64,000 bases of DNA from an uncultured Dehalococcoidia bacterium (GTDB lineage Bacteria; Chloroflexota; Dehalococcoidia; Lucifugimonadales; Lucifugimonadaceae): the NCBI GenBank assembly GCA_958295935.1, contig OY282385.1, forward strand, positions 2,335,545 to 2,399,544, read 5' to 3'. A program made the position numbers and the translations under genes. Shown piece by piece: positions 1-8,784 of the stretch (its first letter is position 1; the number at the start of each line of letters is the position of its first letter). A model generated the notes under the pieces. That model searched no databases. It was not told where the DNA came from and was given only the letters and a program-made list of their open reading frames with translations.

Positions 1-1
1 T

Positions 2-259
2 GACGCCGCGGCTGAACTCGGCTATCGCCCGACCTATTTCTTGCAAATGGTTAGGCAGTACGGTGGATTGAAAGCAGCCCGGCGATTGCTCAGCGAGTCT
101 AACCCCCAGTCCGGCTTGACCAGACTTTGGGAACTTGGCCGCCTCGACCTATCTGTGGAAGCTCTCGTCCTACAAGACCCGTGGGTAGAGCTCTTCAGCG
201 ACATCGAGCGGCAGAGCGCGCGGGACCGCTTGGAAACCTACGGATATCCAGGTTCTTAG
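2..259 (+). CDS. C-terminal end of a conserved protein of unknown function (partial)
   Basis: The frame is open from the left edge and ends in TAG, so only about 85 C-terminal residues are visible. They form a compact helical module: an Ala-rich start leading to FLQMVRQYGG, a KAARRLL helix, GLTRLWELGRLDLSVEALVL, then a segment ending in an RLETYGY-like tail. From memory this C-terminal module recurs at the ends of otherwise different bacterial proteins and has no assigned function. The upstream domain that would define the protein lies outside the window. The internal ATG at 41 should not be taken as the start, because the conserved module begins upstream of it. No operon partner is visible; the next gene is convergent. 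Confidence 0.6.
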   Translation, partial: DAAAELGYRPTYFLQMVRQYGGLKAARRLLSESNPQSGLTRLWELGRLDLSVEALVLQDPWVELFSDIERQSARDRLETYGYPGS

Positions 260-462
260 CAACCGAGATAGTCGAGCAGAGGGCGAGGTGCAAGGAGCGT
301 CGTCCTGAGTATCTGGAGTTGATTGGATTAGCTGGTCTGGCGCTGTGATATTCGCGTTGTCGCGTCGACGAGAAGTCGCGCTCTACCCCGCCGGATGGGG
401 GCGCTAGCAGCCGTGAACGCCGCTTCGCGTCGAATTAGCTTGAGCAGTCAGATAGAGGCGGA

Positions 463-1545
463 TCAGGGTATTAGTACGGTGCGCGCCACTCTGCCTGCTG
501 CGAGGTCTTCGAAGGCTTCGTTGACCTCGTCGAGAGGTCTTTGCCGGGTTACCAGTTCGTCGAGTTTGAGCCTGCCGCCTTGGTAAAGTTCGATCAGCCA
601 GTGGAAATCGACGCGTGGGCTGGCGGATCCTGCGCTGCACCCCATGAGGGTGCGGTCCTGGAACAGGGGCTGCATCGGTACTTCGACCAGTCCTTGTTCA
701 GGCGGGGCGCCCATTGTGACGCACACCCCGCCGGGTCTTAGCGATTGGAATGCCTGTAGCACTGTCTTCGGGTTTCCTATGGCCTCGAAAGCGTAGTCTG
801 CGCCTCCGTTGGTTAGTTGGGATACTCGTTGAGCCGGGTCTTCTGCGGAGGCGTCGACTGTGTGAGTTGCGCCGAACCTGGTTGCGAAGTCGAGTTTGTT
901 TGCGGACACGTCGACGGCGATTATGGTGGAGGCGCCGGCGATGGCGCATCCCTGTACGACATTCAGGCCAACTCCGCCGCAGCCCCATATGGCGACTCTG
1001 GATCCGGCTTCGACCTTGGCGCGATTGACGACGGCCCCGACGCCTGTAACGACGGCGCAGCCGACGAGGCTCAGCTTTTCGATCGGGACGTCGTCCCGGA
1101 CTTTTACGAGAGAGTTTTCCGGGACCACGGTGTATTGGGAGAAGGTGGCGGAGCCGTGGTAAACGGGTTTGCCTTTGCTTCGGATGCGGGATGAGCGCTC
1201 AGGGTCGGGGGCACCGCCGGAGCCGATGCAAAGGTTGAATTTCCCGTTGGAGCAGTATTCGCAAACTCCGCACGCGGGACGAATGGTGAATACCACCGGG
1301 TCTCCGGGGGCAAGGGTGTGGACGCCAGGGCCGACCTGTTTGACCACGCCGGATGCTTCATGACCCATTACCTGCGGAAGGTTTGGAACGTAGCGGAAGC
1401 CGTCCACCAGGTTGTAGTCGCTGTGACACACTCCGGTTGCCGCGACGCGGACCATCACCTCACCGGTCTCCGGCGGCAGTACCTCGACCTCCTCGATCGA
1501 GGGTGGTTTTCCTTGTTCGTGAAGAATGACGGCTTTGCTGCGCAT
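463..1545 (-). CDS. Zinc-dependent alcohol dehydrogenase (MDR superfamily)
   Basis: Medium-chain NAD(P)-dependent alcohol dehydrogenase of 360 aa, the usual family length. Visible ligands are the catalytic zinc set Cys40, His62-Glu63 and Cys163, and the structural zinc set Cys92, Cys95, Cys98 and Cys106. The Rossmann glycine motif GCGGVG is at 188-193. The ATG at 1545 is preferred over the GTG at 1548 because GGGAGG at 1558-1553 is then 7 nt upstream. It would oxidise an alcohol or reduce an aldehyde in the cytoplasm; the substrate cannot be read. A second enzyme of the same subfamily lies at 40845-41942. Its promoter, RBS and start codon lie in a direct repeat found again at 4863-4952, upstream of the helicase gene. 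Confidence 0.9.
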   Translation of the reverse strand: MRSKAVILHEQGKPPSIEEVEVLPPETGEVMVRVAATGVCHSDYNLVDGFRYVPNLPQVMGHEASGVVKQVGPGVHTLAPGDPVVFTIRPACGVCEYCSNGKFNLCIGSGGAPDPERSSRIRSKGKPVYHGSATFSQYTVVPENSLVKVRDDVPIEKLSLVGCAVVTGVGAVVNRAKVEAGSRVAIWGCGGVGLNVVQGCAIAGASTIIAVDVSANKLDFATRFGATHTVDASAEDPAQRVSQLTNGGADYAFEAIGNPKTVLQAFQSLRPGGVCVTMGAPPEQGLVEVPMQPLFQDRTLMGCSAGSASPRVDFHWLIELYQGGRLKLDELVTRQRPLDEVNEAFEDLAAGRVARTVLIP

Positions 1546-1626
1546 CACGCGGCCTCCCGGTTGTAGGTGTTTGAGTTGCCCCTATTGTCTCGCGCAACGC
1601 ACGGGCGCGTGAAGTAGCGGCGAGGA
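1541..1626. repeat. Direct repeat, copy 1, over the alcohol dehydrogenase start region
   Basis: This 86-bp stretch recurs at 4863-4952 in the same orientation. The copies differ by one A/G substitution and a 4-nt GTCT duplication present only in copy 2. On the minus strand copy 1 contains the GGGAGG ribosome site, the ATG of the alcohol dehydrogenase and its upstream region, including a possible weak promoter (TTCACG, 18 nt, GACAAT). The helicase gene lies between the two copies. Confidence 0.95.
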
Positions 1627-1653
1627 GCAAGCCGCGTCGTTGGTCAAATGCGG

Positions 1654-4600
1654 TTAGGGTTTGGGTAGCAGATTGAGAACGGTCTTGACACAGTAATCGA
1701 TGTCGTCCCTGATCTGATGGTTCCAGAACCGGACTACTCGCCAGCCCAAGTTTTCAAGCAGAGCGTCCCTTTCTGCGTCGATCAGAGCATCCAGGTGGGT
1801 CGATTTTCCGTCAGCCTCTACGTCGATCCGAATTTCCTCAGAGATTATAGCCAGATCGAGTCTGTACTGGTTAACCGGATGCTGCGGCAAAGGGTTCAGC
1901 CCCTTTGCAACCAGAGCCTCATAAAGCGGCTTTTCCCATGGTCCGATGCGCTCATCCGACGCCAGATATGTTTCATAGGGGCTCGAGCCTGCCCTTTCAA
2001 TCTGCGCGCAGTATGAGGCAAACCGCTCGACGTGCGGGATTCCGGAACTGGCGCAGGCTTCCTGGCTGCCAATAACGTGCATCAGAGAGCGGGCGCGTGT
2101 AATCGCAACGTTGAAGAGGTTTTCGTTGTCTCTGAGGAAGCGGTATGCGCCACTGGGGAGATCACTCGATACGCAGGGCGAACATAGGACTATATCGCGC
2201 TCATCTCCCTGAAAACCGTGCGCTGTGTCGACGATGAACTGTGCTTGATTAATCACGTCCGGTGGCACGCGCTGGGCGATTCGCCGCCAGATCATATCTG
2301 CCTGAGGCCGGAACGGGGTCACAACTCCTACCGAGCCGTCAAATTTCTGATTCATCAGCAAGTCGGTTGCTTGTTCAACGACCGCTTCGACCTCCTGCGG
2401 TATGAAGACGCTGCCGCCTCGGAACCGCAAGGCGGTTCCTCTGATGTCTGTCCAGCGTATCCCAAAAGCGCCGTCTGGAGGAGTCTTGAGTGTGGCATAG
2501 TCAGTCCTGAGTCTCAGAGAATCTTGGTACCACTCGCGATTCGAGAAGCCGACAATGTGAGAATGCGAGCGATAGTGACCGTGAAGCAGAATGGGCTCTC
2601 CTATGGCACCTTGGCTGATGGTTAGATCGAAGAGAGAGTTCTGACTATATGTGAATATCTGGTTATCAACTCCCAAGCCATAGTCAGCTTGCAATTGCTG
2701 GTCTCTGAACTGTTCGATTTCGGCAATGTGCCGCAACTGTTGGGGGTCCCCTATGATGACTGCCCGTTTGGAACGGTATAGGAGTGGTAGGGCAGAAGCG
2801 ATGTCGCACTGGCTTGCCTCATCAATGATTAGGAGATCGAAGAGATTCGGTTCCAGCGGCAGGCTGTTTCTGGCAGAGAGATTGGTGACGCACCAGGCGG
2901 TGATGTGCCGGGAGATATCGTGGAACAAGCGAGCCATATGCCGGCGCAATGTGCCATATTCTCTGCCGCCTAGTTGGTCTCCCGCGAGCCGCTCTTGGAG
3001 GGAGCGAAAGTTTCCTATGGCCCTACGGTCCTTGGCCTCCAGTCGATCCGGAGCAAGCTGAGCGAAGAGGTTGACAAGCTTTGAGCCTGAGTCGGTCACG
3101 TTGGTTCGCACTCTTCGCAATTGCCGTGCGACCTCATCTCGCGGCCTCAATTCATTAAGTTCTTTCAGCGCATTCCGGTATTCGGAAATGGCTCCCAATG
3201 CTTCAGTAACGGACAAGGCCCGTACGAGCCAGGTTCGCCAGGCTTGGAACGATTGGCCTCCCGTTTGGTACGTGCCGAGTAAAGGACATTCTGCTATTGA
3301 CTCTTCTGCGACGTGCTGGATTCGTTTCCGGTCTCTGGATACCGAAAGCCGGCGCAGGAATTCGGCGCGGCGACTGTTTGGGCGGTCGATATGCTTGTCG
3401 GCCAATTGCAGCGCGGCGGTCAGCCGGTCACTGTCCGGGAGGTCTTTAGTAGCCCGCAAAGCCTCCCATTCTTCAGCGGTGTAGTCTCTGGAGAATATGG
3501 CTTGGGCTTCATCGAGAGAGAGTAGCCGTGAGTAAGCGTGTCGGATTGTCTCCAACTCCTTCCAGAGGCCATCCTCCTGGTTTTGGAGTTCCTCGTATCG
3601 CGCTTTTAGTTCCTCGTATTTGTGTTGACCATCCTGTGGTGGCCGAAGCGCCAACATCGCGATGAGGCGTTGGGCAAGTTCATGGCGAAGATTTCTTTTG
3701 CTTTTGCCCACGAAACTGCCTGTCCTTATCATCAGTGGATTCTCTGCCAAAGCATTAACGCGATCTTCGACGACTTCAACAGCCTTGTTATTTTTACTCG
3801 TAAACAAGACGCGTCTGCCGTGGATGTAGGCATCAGCGACCAAGGAAATTACAATCTGGGACTTGCCGGTGCCAGGCGGCCCCGTGACAGCAGTCAAAGG
3901 TGAACTGATCGCTTTTTGAACGGCCTGGCGCTGTTCATGGTTGAGCGGTACAACCTGGACGACAGTTTGCTCTTCGTCATCCGTGCCCTTGTGTGCGCCA
4001 AGCATGGTTCCTAAGGCTGTATTTTCCCATCCGGGGGATCCATGTTGAACCATTTCTTCAAGGTCGCGAATTAGACCGGCTGTATAGCGCGGTTTTTCCG
4101 AGGCGAACAGAGCGGCTTGGTTTATGAAACCCTGCTCGTTGATGACACGCGGCTGTGACAGTTCTTCAGGATCAAGCGGCTCCAATACGTCCTGTAGCAG
4201 GCCCATTTCTTCCATCCGCTCCAGGATGTCAAAAATTAGGCCGTCGGGTGGGTCATCTTTGGTATCCAGCAGGCCCAGCGTGTCAAGGACCTCCCGTTGC
4301 TTCTCCGCTGTACTTGCAAATTTCTTCAAGTGCTCTGGATTCATCTGCGGCCACTCCGGGGTGACGTGCAGACGCAATTCCCTGCCATACAGTTCGTACT
4401 CTATGGGACAAGTGAACAAGGGGATAGCCTGGCGCCTGCCCTGCTGTGTAACCTCAATGTACGTCGGGTATCCGTAGAGGATGGACCCGCCGCGGGGCGT
4501 CTTGATGAGTTCATCGACGAACCTGCGTTGATCTTGGCGAGCAAGATGGACTGTTGGTTCGGCAGTATTCGGGCACCACAGGTCGGATGCAAAAGGCCAC

Positions 4601-4785
4601 GGGATGAACCGCTTTCCCACATCGTCCAGAAACGCACGTACAGGCTGGACTTCATCTTGCCTGGCGCACTCAATGTAGTACTCCAGCAATTTCCTGACGT
4701 GATCAGGGATAGGTTCCCGCACAATACGTTCAGGGCGTGATCTTGCCTCGGTATGAGAATGGTTTCTTGCACTTCTCCGGTTCAT
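1654..4785 (-). CDS. Upf1-like superfamily 1 helicase fused to a DUF559/Vsr-like nuclease; candidate defence protein
   Basis: A 1043-aa protein with all main superfamily 1B helicase motifs: Q-motif-like LNHEQRQAVQ near 281, Walker A GPPGTGKSQ at 302-310, Walker B DEASQCD near 655, GDPQQL near 679, the VVTPFRPQ and DTAHGFQGDE motifs at about 821-862, and NVAITRAR near 892. A predicted coiled coil lies near 385-420 inside the insert. The last ~95 residues form a second domain: a Glu at 951, RLDLAI with Asp977, VEADGKSTH, a D-x-x-R pair, then GWRVVRFWN. That is the DUF559/Vsr-type PD-(D/E)XK pattern. Helicase-nuclease fusions of this kind are common in phage-defence loci; that role is inferred. 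The gene is flanked by direct repeats and its base use looks more AT-rich than its neighbours. The ATG at 4785 has no clear ribosome site, so the start is uncertain. Confidence 0.85.
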   Translation of the reverse strand: MNRRSARNHSHTEARSRPERIVREPIPDHVRKLLEYYIECARQDEVQPVRAFLDDVGKRFIPWPFASDLWCPNTAEPTVHLARQDQRRFVDELIKTPRGGSILYGYPTYIEVTQQGRRQAIPLFTCPIEYELYGRELRLHVTPEWPQMNPEHLKKFASTAEKQREVLDTLGLLDTKDDPPDGLIFDILERMEEMGLLQDVLEPLDPEELSQPRVINEQGFINQAALFASEKPRYTAGLIRDLEEMVQHGSPGWENTALGTMLGAHKGTDDEEQTVVQVVPLNHEQRQAVQKAISSPLTAVTGPPGTGKSQIVISLVADAYIHGRRVLFTSKNNKAVEVVEDRVNALAENPLMIRTGSFVGKSKRNLRHELAQRLIAMLALRPPQDGQHKYEELKARYEELQNQEDGLWKELETIRHAYSRLLSLDEAQAIFSRDYTAEEWEALRATKDLPDSDRLTAALQLADKHIDRPNSRRAEFLRRLSVSRDRKRIQHVAEESIAECPLLGTYQTGGQSFQAWRTWLVRALSVTEALGAISEYRNALKELNELRPRDEVARQLRRVRTNVTDSGSKLVNLFAQLAPDRLEAKDRRAIGNFRSLQERLAGDQLGGREYGTLRRHMARLFHDISRHITAWCVTNLSARNSLPLEPNLFDLLIIDEASQCDIASALPLLYRSKRAVIIGDPQQLRHIAEIEQFRDQQLQADYGLGVDNQIFTYSQNSLFDLTISQGAIGEPILLHGHYRSHSHIVGFSNREWYQDSLRLRTDYATLKTPPDGAFGIRWTDIRGTALRFRGGSVFIPQEVEAVVEQATDLLMNQKFDGSVGVVTPFRPQADMIWRRIAQRVPPDVINQAQFIVDTAHGFQGDERDIVLCSPCVSSDLPSGAYRFLRDNENLFNVAITRARSLMHVIGSQEACASSGIPHVERFASYCAQIERAGSSPYETYLASDERIGPWEKPLYEALVAKGLNPLPQHPVNQYRLDLAIISEEIRIDVEADGKSTHLDALIDAERDALLENLGWRVVRFWNHQIRDDIDYCVKTVLNLLPKP

Positions 4786-5072
4786 GAGGTTGGATGATTA
4801 CCCGCAGTAGTGTTCGCCTCGTGCCTTGCGGTCCAACATACCTTGTCGCGGGTACTGCGGGCCGCATCACGCGGCCTCCCGGTTGTAGGTGTTTGAGTTG
4901 CCCCTATTGTCTGTCTCGCGCAACGCGCGGGCGCGTGAAGTAGCGGCGAGGAACCTTGCTGCATAGTATCCTGTCACCGCGCTGGAGCATCGGGAAATTG
5001 TGCCAAACGGCCCATGCCACTTTCGATGTTAGACTTTTGCCGGTTGAGCCAAGGCAGTGATGGAGGTATCGA
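4786..5072. other. Intergenic region between divergent helicase and amidohydrolase genes
   Basis: Holds direct-repeat copy 2 (4863-4952). In that copy the minus-strand ATG equivalent (4867) opens only a short frame of about 45 codons, which is out of phase with the helicase start at 4785. I regard it as a relic and not a gene. The plus-strand amidohydrolase has its own GGAGG 6 nt before its ATG at 5073. Confidence 0.6.
4863..4952. repeat. Direct repeat, copy 2, upstream of the helicase gene
   Basis: 90-bp partner of 1541-1626, same orientation, one substitution and a 4-nt GTCT tandem duplication. It places a copy of the alcohol dehydrogenase upstream region and ribosome site about 80 nt before the helicase start, pointing into the helicase. 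This may supply its promoter. In copy 2 the 4-nt duplication would lengthen the spacer of the weak promoter-like elements from 18 to 22. Confidence 0.95.
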
Positions 5073-6041
5073 ATGGTTGACCAAGGATTCAAGGTAATAG
5101 ACTTTCATTGCCACTTTCCGGTGGCGATGAATTGGGGGGGCCGAGGCCGGACGAGCAGACCAGAGTCACCGGTCACGGGCGCGGGTGAGTTCCAGCGTTC
5201 TGAGGAGTCCGAGCGGGTCGTCAGGAAGTATGCGACCGACTTGCGCGCGGAGTGGCGGCTGGCTCACTGCTTTGAAGCGCCGGAGACCGAGGAGCGGGCG
5301 GAACGCGAGCAGGCGGACCGCTGGGCCGCCGAGGTAGACAGGTACGGCCTGGAGCGCGTGGTCTTTGTGACCGGTGGGGGCAATGAGAAGCTAGCGGAGA
5401 TTGTGAGTTGGTATCCCGACAAGTTCATCGGGTTCGCCCACCACAATCCTTTTACGAAAGATGCCGCGGACGAACTGAAGCGGGCTGTGGAGGAGTTGGG
5501 CCTGAAGGGCTATAAGCTGATCGCGCCGGCGTTGGACAAACCGATTGACGACCCGTCCGGCTACCCGACCTGGGAGGCTGCCGCGGAGTTAGGCATACCG
5601 GTGCTGATTCACTTTGGCATTCTGGGCGGCGGCGGCGGTATATCCCACCACGTCAACATGAGCCCGCTGATCCTGCACAACGTGGCTCGTGACTTCGCTA
5701 CGGTGCCGTTCGTGCTTCCCCATCTTGGTTGCGGCTATGTGCGGGAGTTGCTACATCTGATGTGGTCGTGCGGTAACGTTTACGTGGACACTTCAGGTTC
5801 CAACCAGTGGATGCGCTGGATGCCGGAGGAGCTCACGACCAAGATACTGATCCGCAAGTACGTTGAGACGGTGGGCGCAGAACGGATCGTGTATGGGAGC
5901 GACTCTAGCTGGTTTCCGCGCGGGTTCTCGGTGCGCTACTACGAGGACCAGATTCGAGACTGCCGGGAACTCGGCCTCAGCCAGGAGCAAATGACGGCCA
6001 TATTCGGTGGAAACGCTCGCCGGCTGCTGGGACTGGCCTGA
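5073..6041 (+). CDS. Amidohydrolase family metal-dependent hydrolase (amidohydrolase_2 / ACMSD-like)
   Basis: 322-aa TIM-barrel hydrolase of the amidohydrolase_2 type. The metal-binding HxH is His12-Cys-His14 (FHCHFP). Further ligands are the GFAHHNPF segment, VLIHFGI, VLPHLGCGY, and the C-terminal VYGSDSSWFPRG with the catalytic Asp. Relatives include aminocarboxymuconate-semialdehyde decarboxylase and gamma-resorcylate decarboxylase, so decarboxylation or hydrolysis of an aromatic or amide compound is possible; the substrate is not determined. GGAGG 6 nt before ATG fixes the start. It is convergent with the cupin gene. Confidence 0.85.
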   Translation: MVDQGFKVIDFHCHFPVAMNWGGRGRTSRPESPVTGAGEFQRSEESERVVRKYATDLRAEWRLAHCFEAPETEERAEREQADRWAAEVDRYGLERVVFVTGGGNEKLAEIVSWYPDKFIGFAHHNPFTKDAADELKRAVEELGLKGYKLIAPALDKPIDDPSGYPTWEAAAELGIPVLIHFGILGGGGGISHHVNMSPLILHNVARDFATVPFVLPHLGCGYVRELLHLMWSCGNVYVDTSGSNQWMRWMPEELTTKILIRKYVETVGAERIVYGSDSSWFPRGFSVRYYEDQIRDCRELGLSQEQMTAIFGGNARRLLGLA

Positions 6042-6126
6042 GGAGCGGAGTATGCCCTGGTGTGGCGTACACTGATCGATGGCGCTGACGACCCTACCAA
6101 TTGCGTACTACGCTCCGCGCGCTCGA

Positions 6127-6909
6127 CTATAGGCGAGCGCCGCTTTCCCAGATCGGCGTCTTGCCGTCCAGGCTGTGCTGCCTTACGTGCAGTTGCGGCA
6201 TGCGGCTGCCTCTGTGAGTGAATACGACCATGCTGTGGATCCAGTAGCAGGGCTCATCGCCGTCGGGTTCGTGGTTGAACTGGCGGTGGTAGACGTGTGA
6301 GGGTTTGTATCCCACTCCGCGCGGCGGGACGACGACCTCTCGAGTCGTTTCGTTTTTGGGGTCGGCGATGACCATGGAGCCGGGCCCGGATACCACGTAG
6401 AAGGCCTCTACCCGGTTGTCGTGCTGGTGTATCTGGTTGCCCTTGCCGGGCTCGAAGATGGCGGGATAGTGATGCGGGTATGCGGGAAAAGGCTCGTGGC
6501 TGATGGTGACGACTGCGACCATGGGCTTGGCGCCGGTGTTCAGCCACTGGTGGCGTGTCTGCTCGGTTAAGACGACTTCGAGACCGGGTTGCAGGGGCAC
6601 TTCCATAGCCCTATTGGGCGATTGGTCCAGCCATACCCTGAGCACGCCTTCACCTTCGAGTACGTGCACGGCTTCGCTGTCGGTCAGGATAGGCTCGGTT
6701 TCAGCGCCAGGCTTGTAGATGCGCTCGCCTACGGTGAACCTCTCGTCGCCGGTGGTTTCCTCGCAGAGCATACGGATGAACTGACCGTATGGTGTCTGGT
6801 CCACTATGCCGTCCTCCCGGGGTACGACGATCCTGCCACTGTAGGCAGGTTCTCGCGGCGGCGGCGGTATGTATGGGACTCTTCCTTCTCCTGGCAGTGA
6901 CGGAATCAT
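6127..6909 (-). CDS. Bicupin domain protein
   Basis: 260 aa with two cupin barrels. The first (about residues 40-130) has a VHVLEGEGVLRVW core and RHQWLNTG. The second (about 145-240) carries the metal-ligand pattern QIHQHDNRVEAFYVVSGPGSMV and a later HRQFNHEP segment. Cupins of this kind are dioxygenases, isomerases or sugar/auxin-binding proteins; no substrate can be read. It follows the SMP-30 gene on the same strand with a gap of about 100 bp, so co-transcription is plausible. GGGAG lies 9 nt upstream of the ATG. Confidence 0.75.
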   Translation of the reverse strand: MIPSLPGEGRVPYIPPPPREPAYSGRIVVPREDGIVDQTPYGQFIRMLCEETTGDERFTVGERIYKPGAETEPILTDSEAVHVLEGEGVLRVWLDQSPNRAMEVPLQPGLEVVLTEQTRHQWLNTGAKPMVAVVTISHEPFPAYPHHYPAIFEPGKGNQIHQHDNRVEAFYVVSGPGSMVIADPKNETTREVVVPPRGVGYKPSHVYHRQFNHEPDGDEPCYWIHSMVVFTHRGSRMPQLHVRQHSLDGKTPIWESGARL

Positions 6910-7006
6910 TGTTCATTTCTCCCAGCCCGGGCTGTGGTCTGTGTGGGTCGAGTGTTTTTGGGTTGCAATATCGGACCGTTCGTTCGGCTGTAGAGGTGCG
7001 CGGGCA

Positions 7007-7894
7007 TCACCCCGACGCGTGCGGGTAAGCAAGGTGGCCGCGGTGGCCTACGTTCGGCGCCCTGTATACCTCTCCGCCGCCGAACGTTACGTAGAGCGTG
7101 GTCAGCCCAGCCTCGGCAAACGTGCAGTTGGTGGGACGGTCGGCGGGTGCGGTGTGTGTGGAAATGACCCTCCCGGAGGGATCGAACAGGTAGAGCATGG
7201 GGCCCGGCCCCCTCTCGCGGTGTCCTGCCGTGGCGATGATCAACCCTTCGTCGGTCAGGGTCATTCCGTCTATCCCTCGCCCCCATCCGAAGTCGTGCAA
7301 CACCTCGCGGTCTCCAAGGGAACCGTCATTGAGAATGGGGTAGGCTAACAACTGGCGTCGCGAGTCGAGTTCGCGCGGGCTATCGGCTACGTACAGGGTA
7401 CGTTGGTCGAGAGAAAGCAGGACTCCATTGGGGCGAACGGTGTCTGACGCGGCTCGCGTGACACTCCACGCTTCCGTTCTACCGCCCGGGTCTGCGCGAT
7501 ATACGGACTCGGTGGGCTGTTCCAGGGGCCTTCCTCCGTAGTTCGGGTCGCTGAACCAGACTCGGCCATGGTCGTCCAGGGCAAGGTCGTTGGGTTCGTT
7601 GAACGGCTTGCCGTTGAAGCGGTCTGCCACGACCTCGGCCGGGCTGCCTGCTTTGTAGATGACCACGCGCCTTCCCTTGCCCTCGCATGCGAAGAGCCTT
7701 CCGCGGCGGTCAAACGTCATGCCATTCGATCCGTTGGTATTCTCCCGCCAGACGGAGTTCTCGCCGCTTGCCGGGTCGTAGCGCCAAGTTCTGCTGGCGT
7801 CGCAGTGTGAGTAGAGCAGGGCGGATCCGTCCCACGCCGGCCCTTCGGTTAGCGAATCCTGCTTTGCAACTAGCTCCCACTTCCAGTCGTTCAT
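7007..7894 (-). CDS. SMP-30/gluconolactonase/LRE family lactonase
   Basis: 295-aa six-bladed beta-propeller of the SMP-30/gluconolactonase family. Visible signatures are EGPAWDGSALLYSHCD near the N terminus (metal-binding Glu), the GMTFDRRGRLFACEG blade, FNEPNDLALDDHGRVWFSDPNYGG (Asn and Asp metal ligands), and GIDGMTLTDEGLIIA. The family hydrolyses sugar lactones or organophosphates with a divalent metal, in the cytoplasm unless a signal is present; none is seen. AAAGGAG 5 nt before the ATG supports the start. It lies between a HAD hydrolase and a bicupin on the same strand, suggesting a small catabolic group. Confidence 0.85.
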   Translation of the reverse strand: MNDWKWELVAKQDSLTEGPAWDGSALLYSHCDASRTWRYDPASGENSVWRENTNGSNGMTFDRRGRLFACEGKGRRVVIYKAGSPAEVVADRFNGKPFNEPNDLALDDHGRVWFSDPNYGGRPLEQPTESVYRADPGGRTEAWSVTRAASDTVRPNGVLLSLDQRTLYVADSPRELDSRRQLLAYPILNDGSLGDREVLHDFGWGRGIDGMTLTDEGLIIATAGHRERGPGPMLYLFDPSGRVISTHTAPADRPTNCTFAEAGLTTLYVTFGGGEVYRAPNVGHRGHLAYPHASG

Positions 7895-7952
7895 CGCCGC
7901 TCCTTTCGGGCCTGTAGAAGTGTGCCTACATTATCACTCTCGCGCCGCAAGT

Positions 7953-8675
7953 TTAGGCGGATAAGGTGTTGGAGAGGGCGATGAAGTCTGGGGCTATAAG
8001 GTCGAATGAGTCGTCCGGGCCGGGCGCATCTGCAGTTTTTCCCCGCCCGTACTCGTCGGGCCTGGGTACGAGGATCGTCTTGAGACCGGCCTTGCCCGCG
8101 CCTCTGAGGTCGCTGGAGTGAGCGGCCACCATGGCTACTTCGCGATGCTGTAGACCGAGGAGCCTGGCCGCGCCCCTGTATACGTCGGGGTGAGGCTTGT
8201 AGATCCCGAACAGCTCGGAGGAAAGCACGCAGTCCCAGGGCAAGCCGCCGAATTTCGCCATGTTTACCAGCAGGCCCACGTTGCCGTTGGAGAGCGTGGC
8301 GATGACGTAACGAGACTTGAGCTTGGTCAGGCCTTCGACCGAGTCCGGCCACGGCCTTAGCCTGTGCCAGACTCGGTTGAGGTGGTCGGTTTCACTTTCA
8401 GAAAGGCCGGTAACGTTGAACTCCTCGATGAGGCTATCGAGCTTGCGCCTGTGTATAACGTCAACATTTACCCATTCGTCTGCGCCGTCGTTGATGCGCC
8501 GCATGCCTTCGCCATATCCCTGTCTCCACATATCGGCGAAACGCGGCCAGTCGCGCGCCAAGCCTTTGGATCGACCCACGCGTTCCAGCTCCTCGACGAC
8601 GGATGCACGCCAGTCTACGACGGTGCCGAACACATCGAAGACCAACGCGCGAACATCGGATAACCCGGTACTCAT
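7953..8675 (-). CDS. HAD-family hydrolase, haloacid dehalogenase type II-like
   Basis: 240 aa. Motif I is VFDVFGTVVDWR with the nucleophile Asp14. Motif II is in IATLSNGNVGLLV. Motif III/IV includes SSELFGIYKPHPDVY with the conserved Lys, and VAAHSSDLRGAGKAGLKTILV. This matches the (S)-2-haloacid dehalogenase type II subfamily, in which Asp attacks the C2 carbon, though many members are phosphatases. AAGGAGG 5 nt upstream of the ATG supports the start. Divergent from tenA, with a 109-bp intergenic region. Confidence 0.85.
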   Translation of the reverse strand: MSTGLSDVRALVFDVFGTVVDWRASVVEELERVGRSKGLARDWPRFADMWRQGYGEGMRRINDGADEWVNVDVIHRRKLDSLIEEFNVTGLSESETDHLNRVWHRLRPWPDSVEGLTKLKSRYVIATLSNGNVGLLVNMAKFGGLPWDCVLSSELFGIYKPHPDVYRGAARLLGLQHREVAMVAAHSSDLRGAGKAGLKTILVPRPDEYGRGKTADAPGPDDSFDLIAPDFIALSNTLSA

Positions 8676-8784
8676 TTTGTCCTCCTTCGGCGGAAACGCG
8701 GCGATTGGCGGTGCAAGCCCGGGCTCTCACCGCTATTCTGGTACTGTCCAATGATGCCCTAATGGTGGAAAGGAATGAGCGCAG

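Noticed and set aside
8676-8784. Possible TPP riboswitch upstream of tenA-thiD
   Set aside because: The conserved TPP-riboswitch blocks (CUGAGA and the ACCUGAU-type element) are not present.
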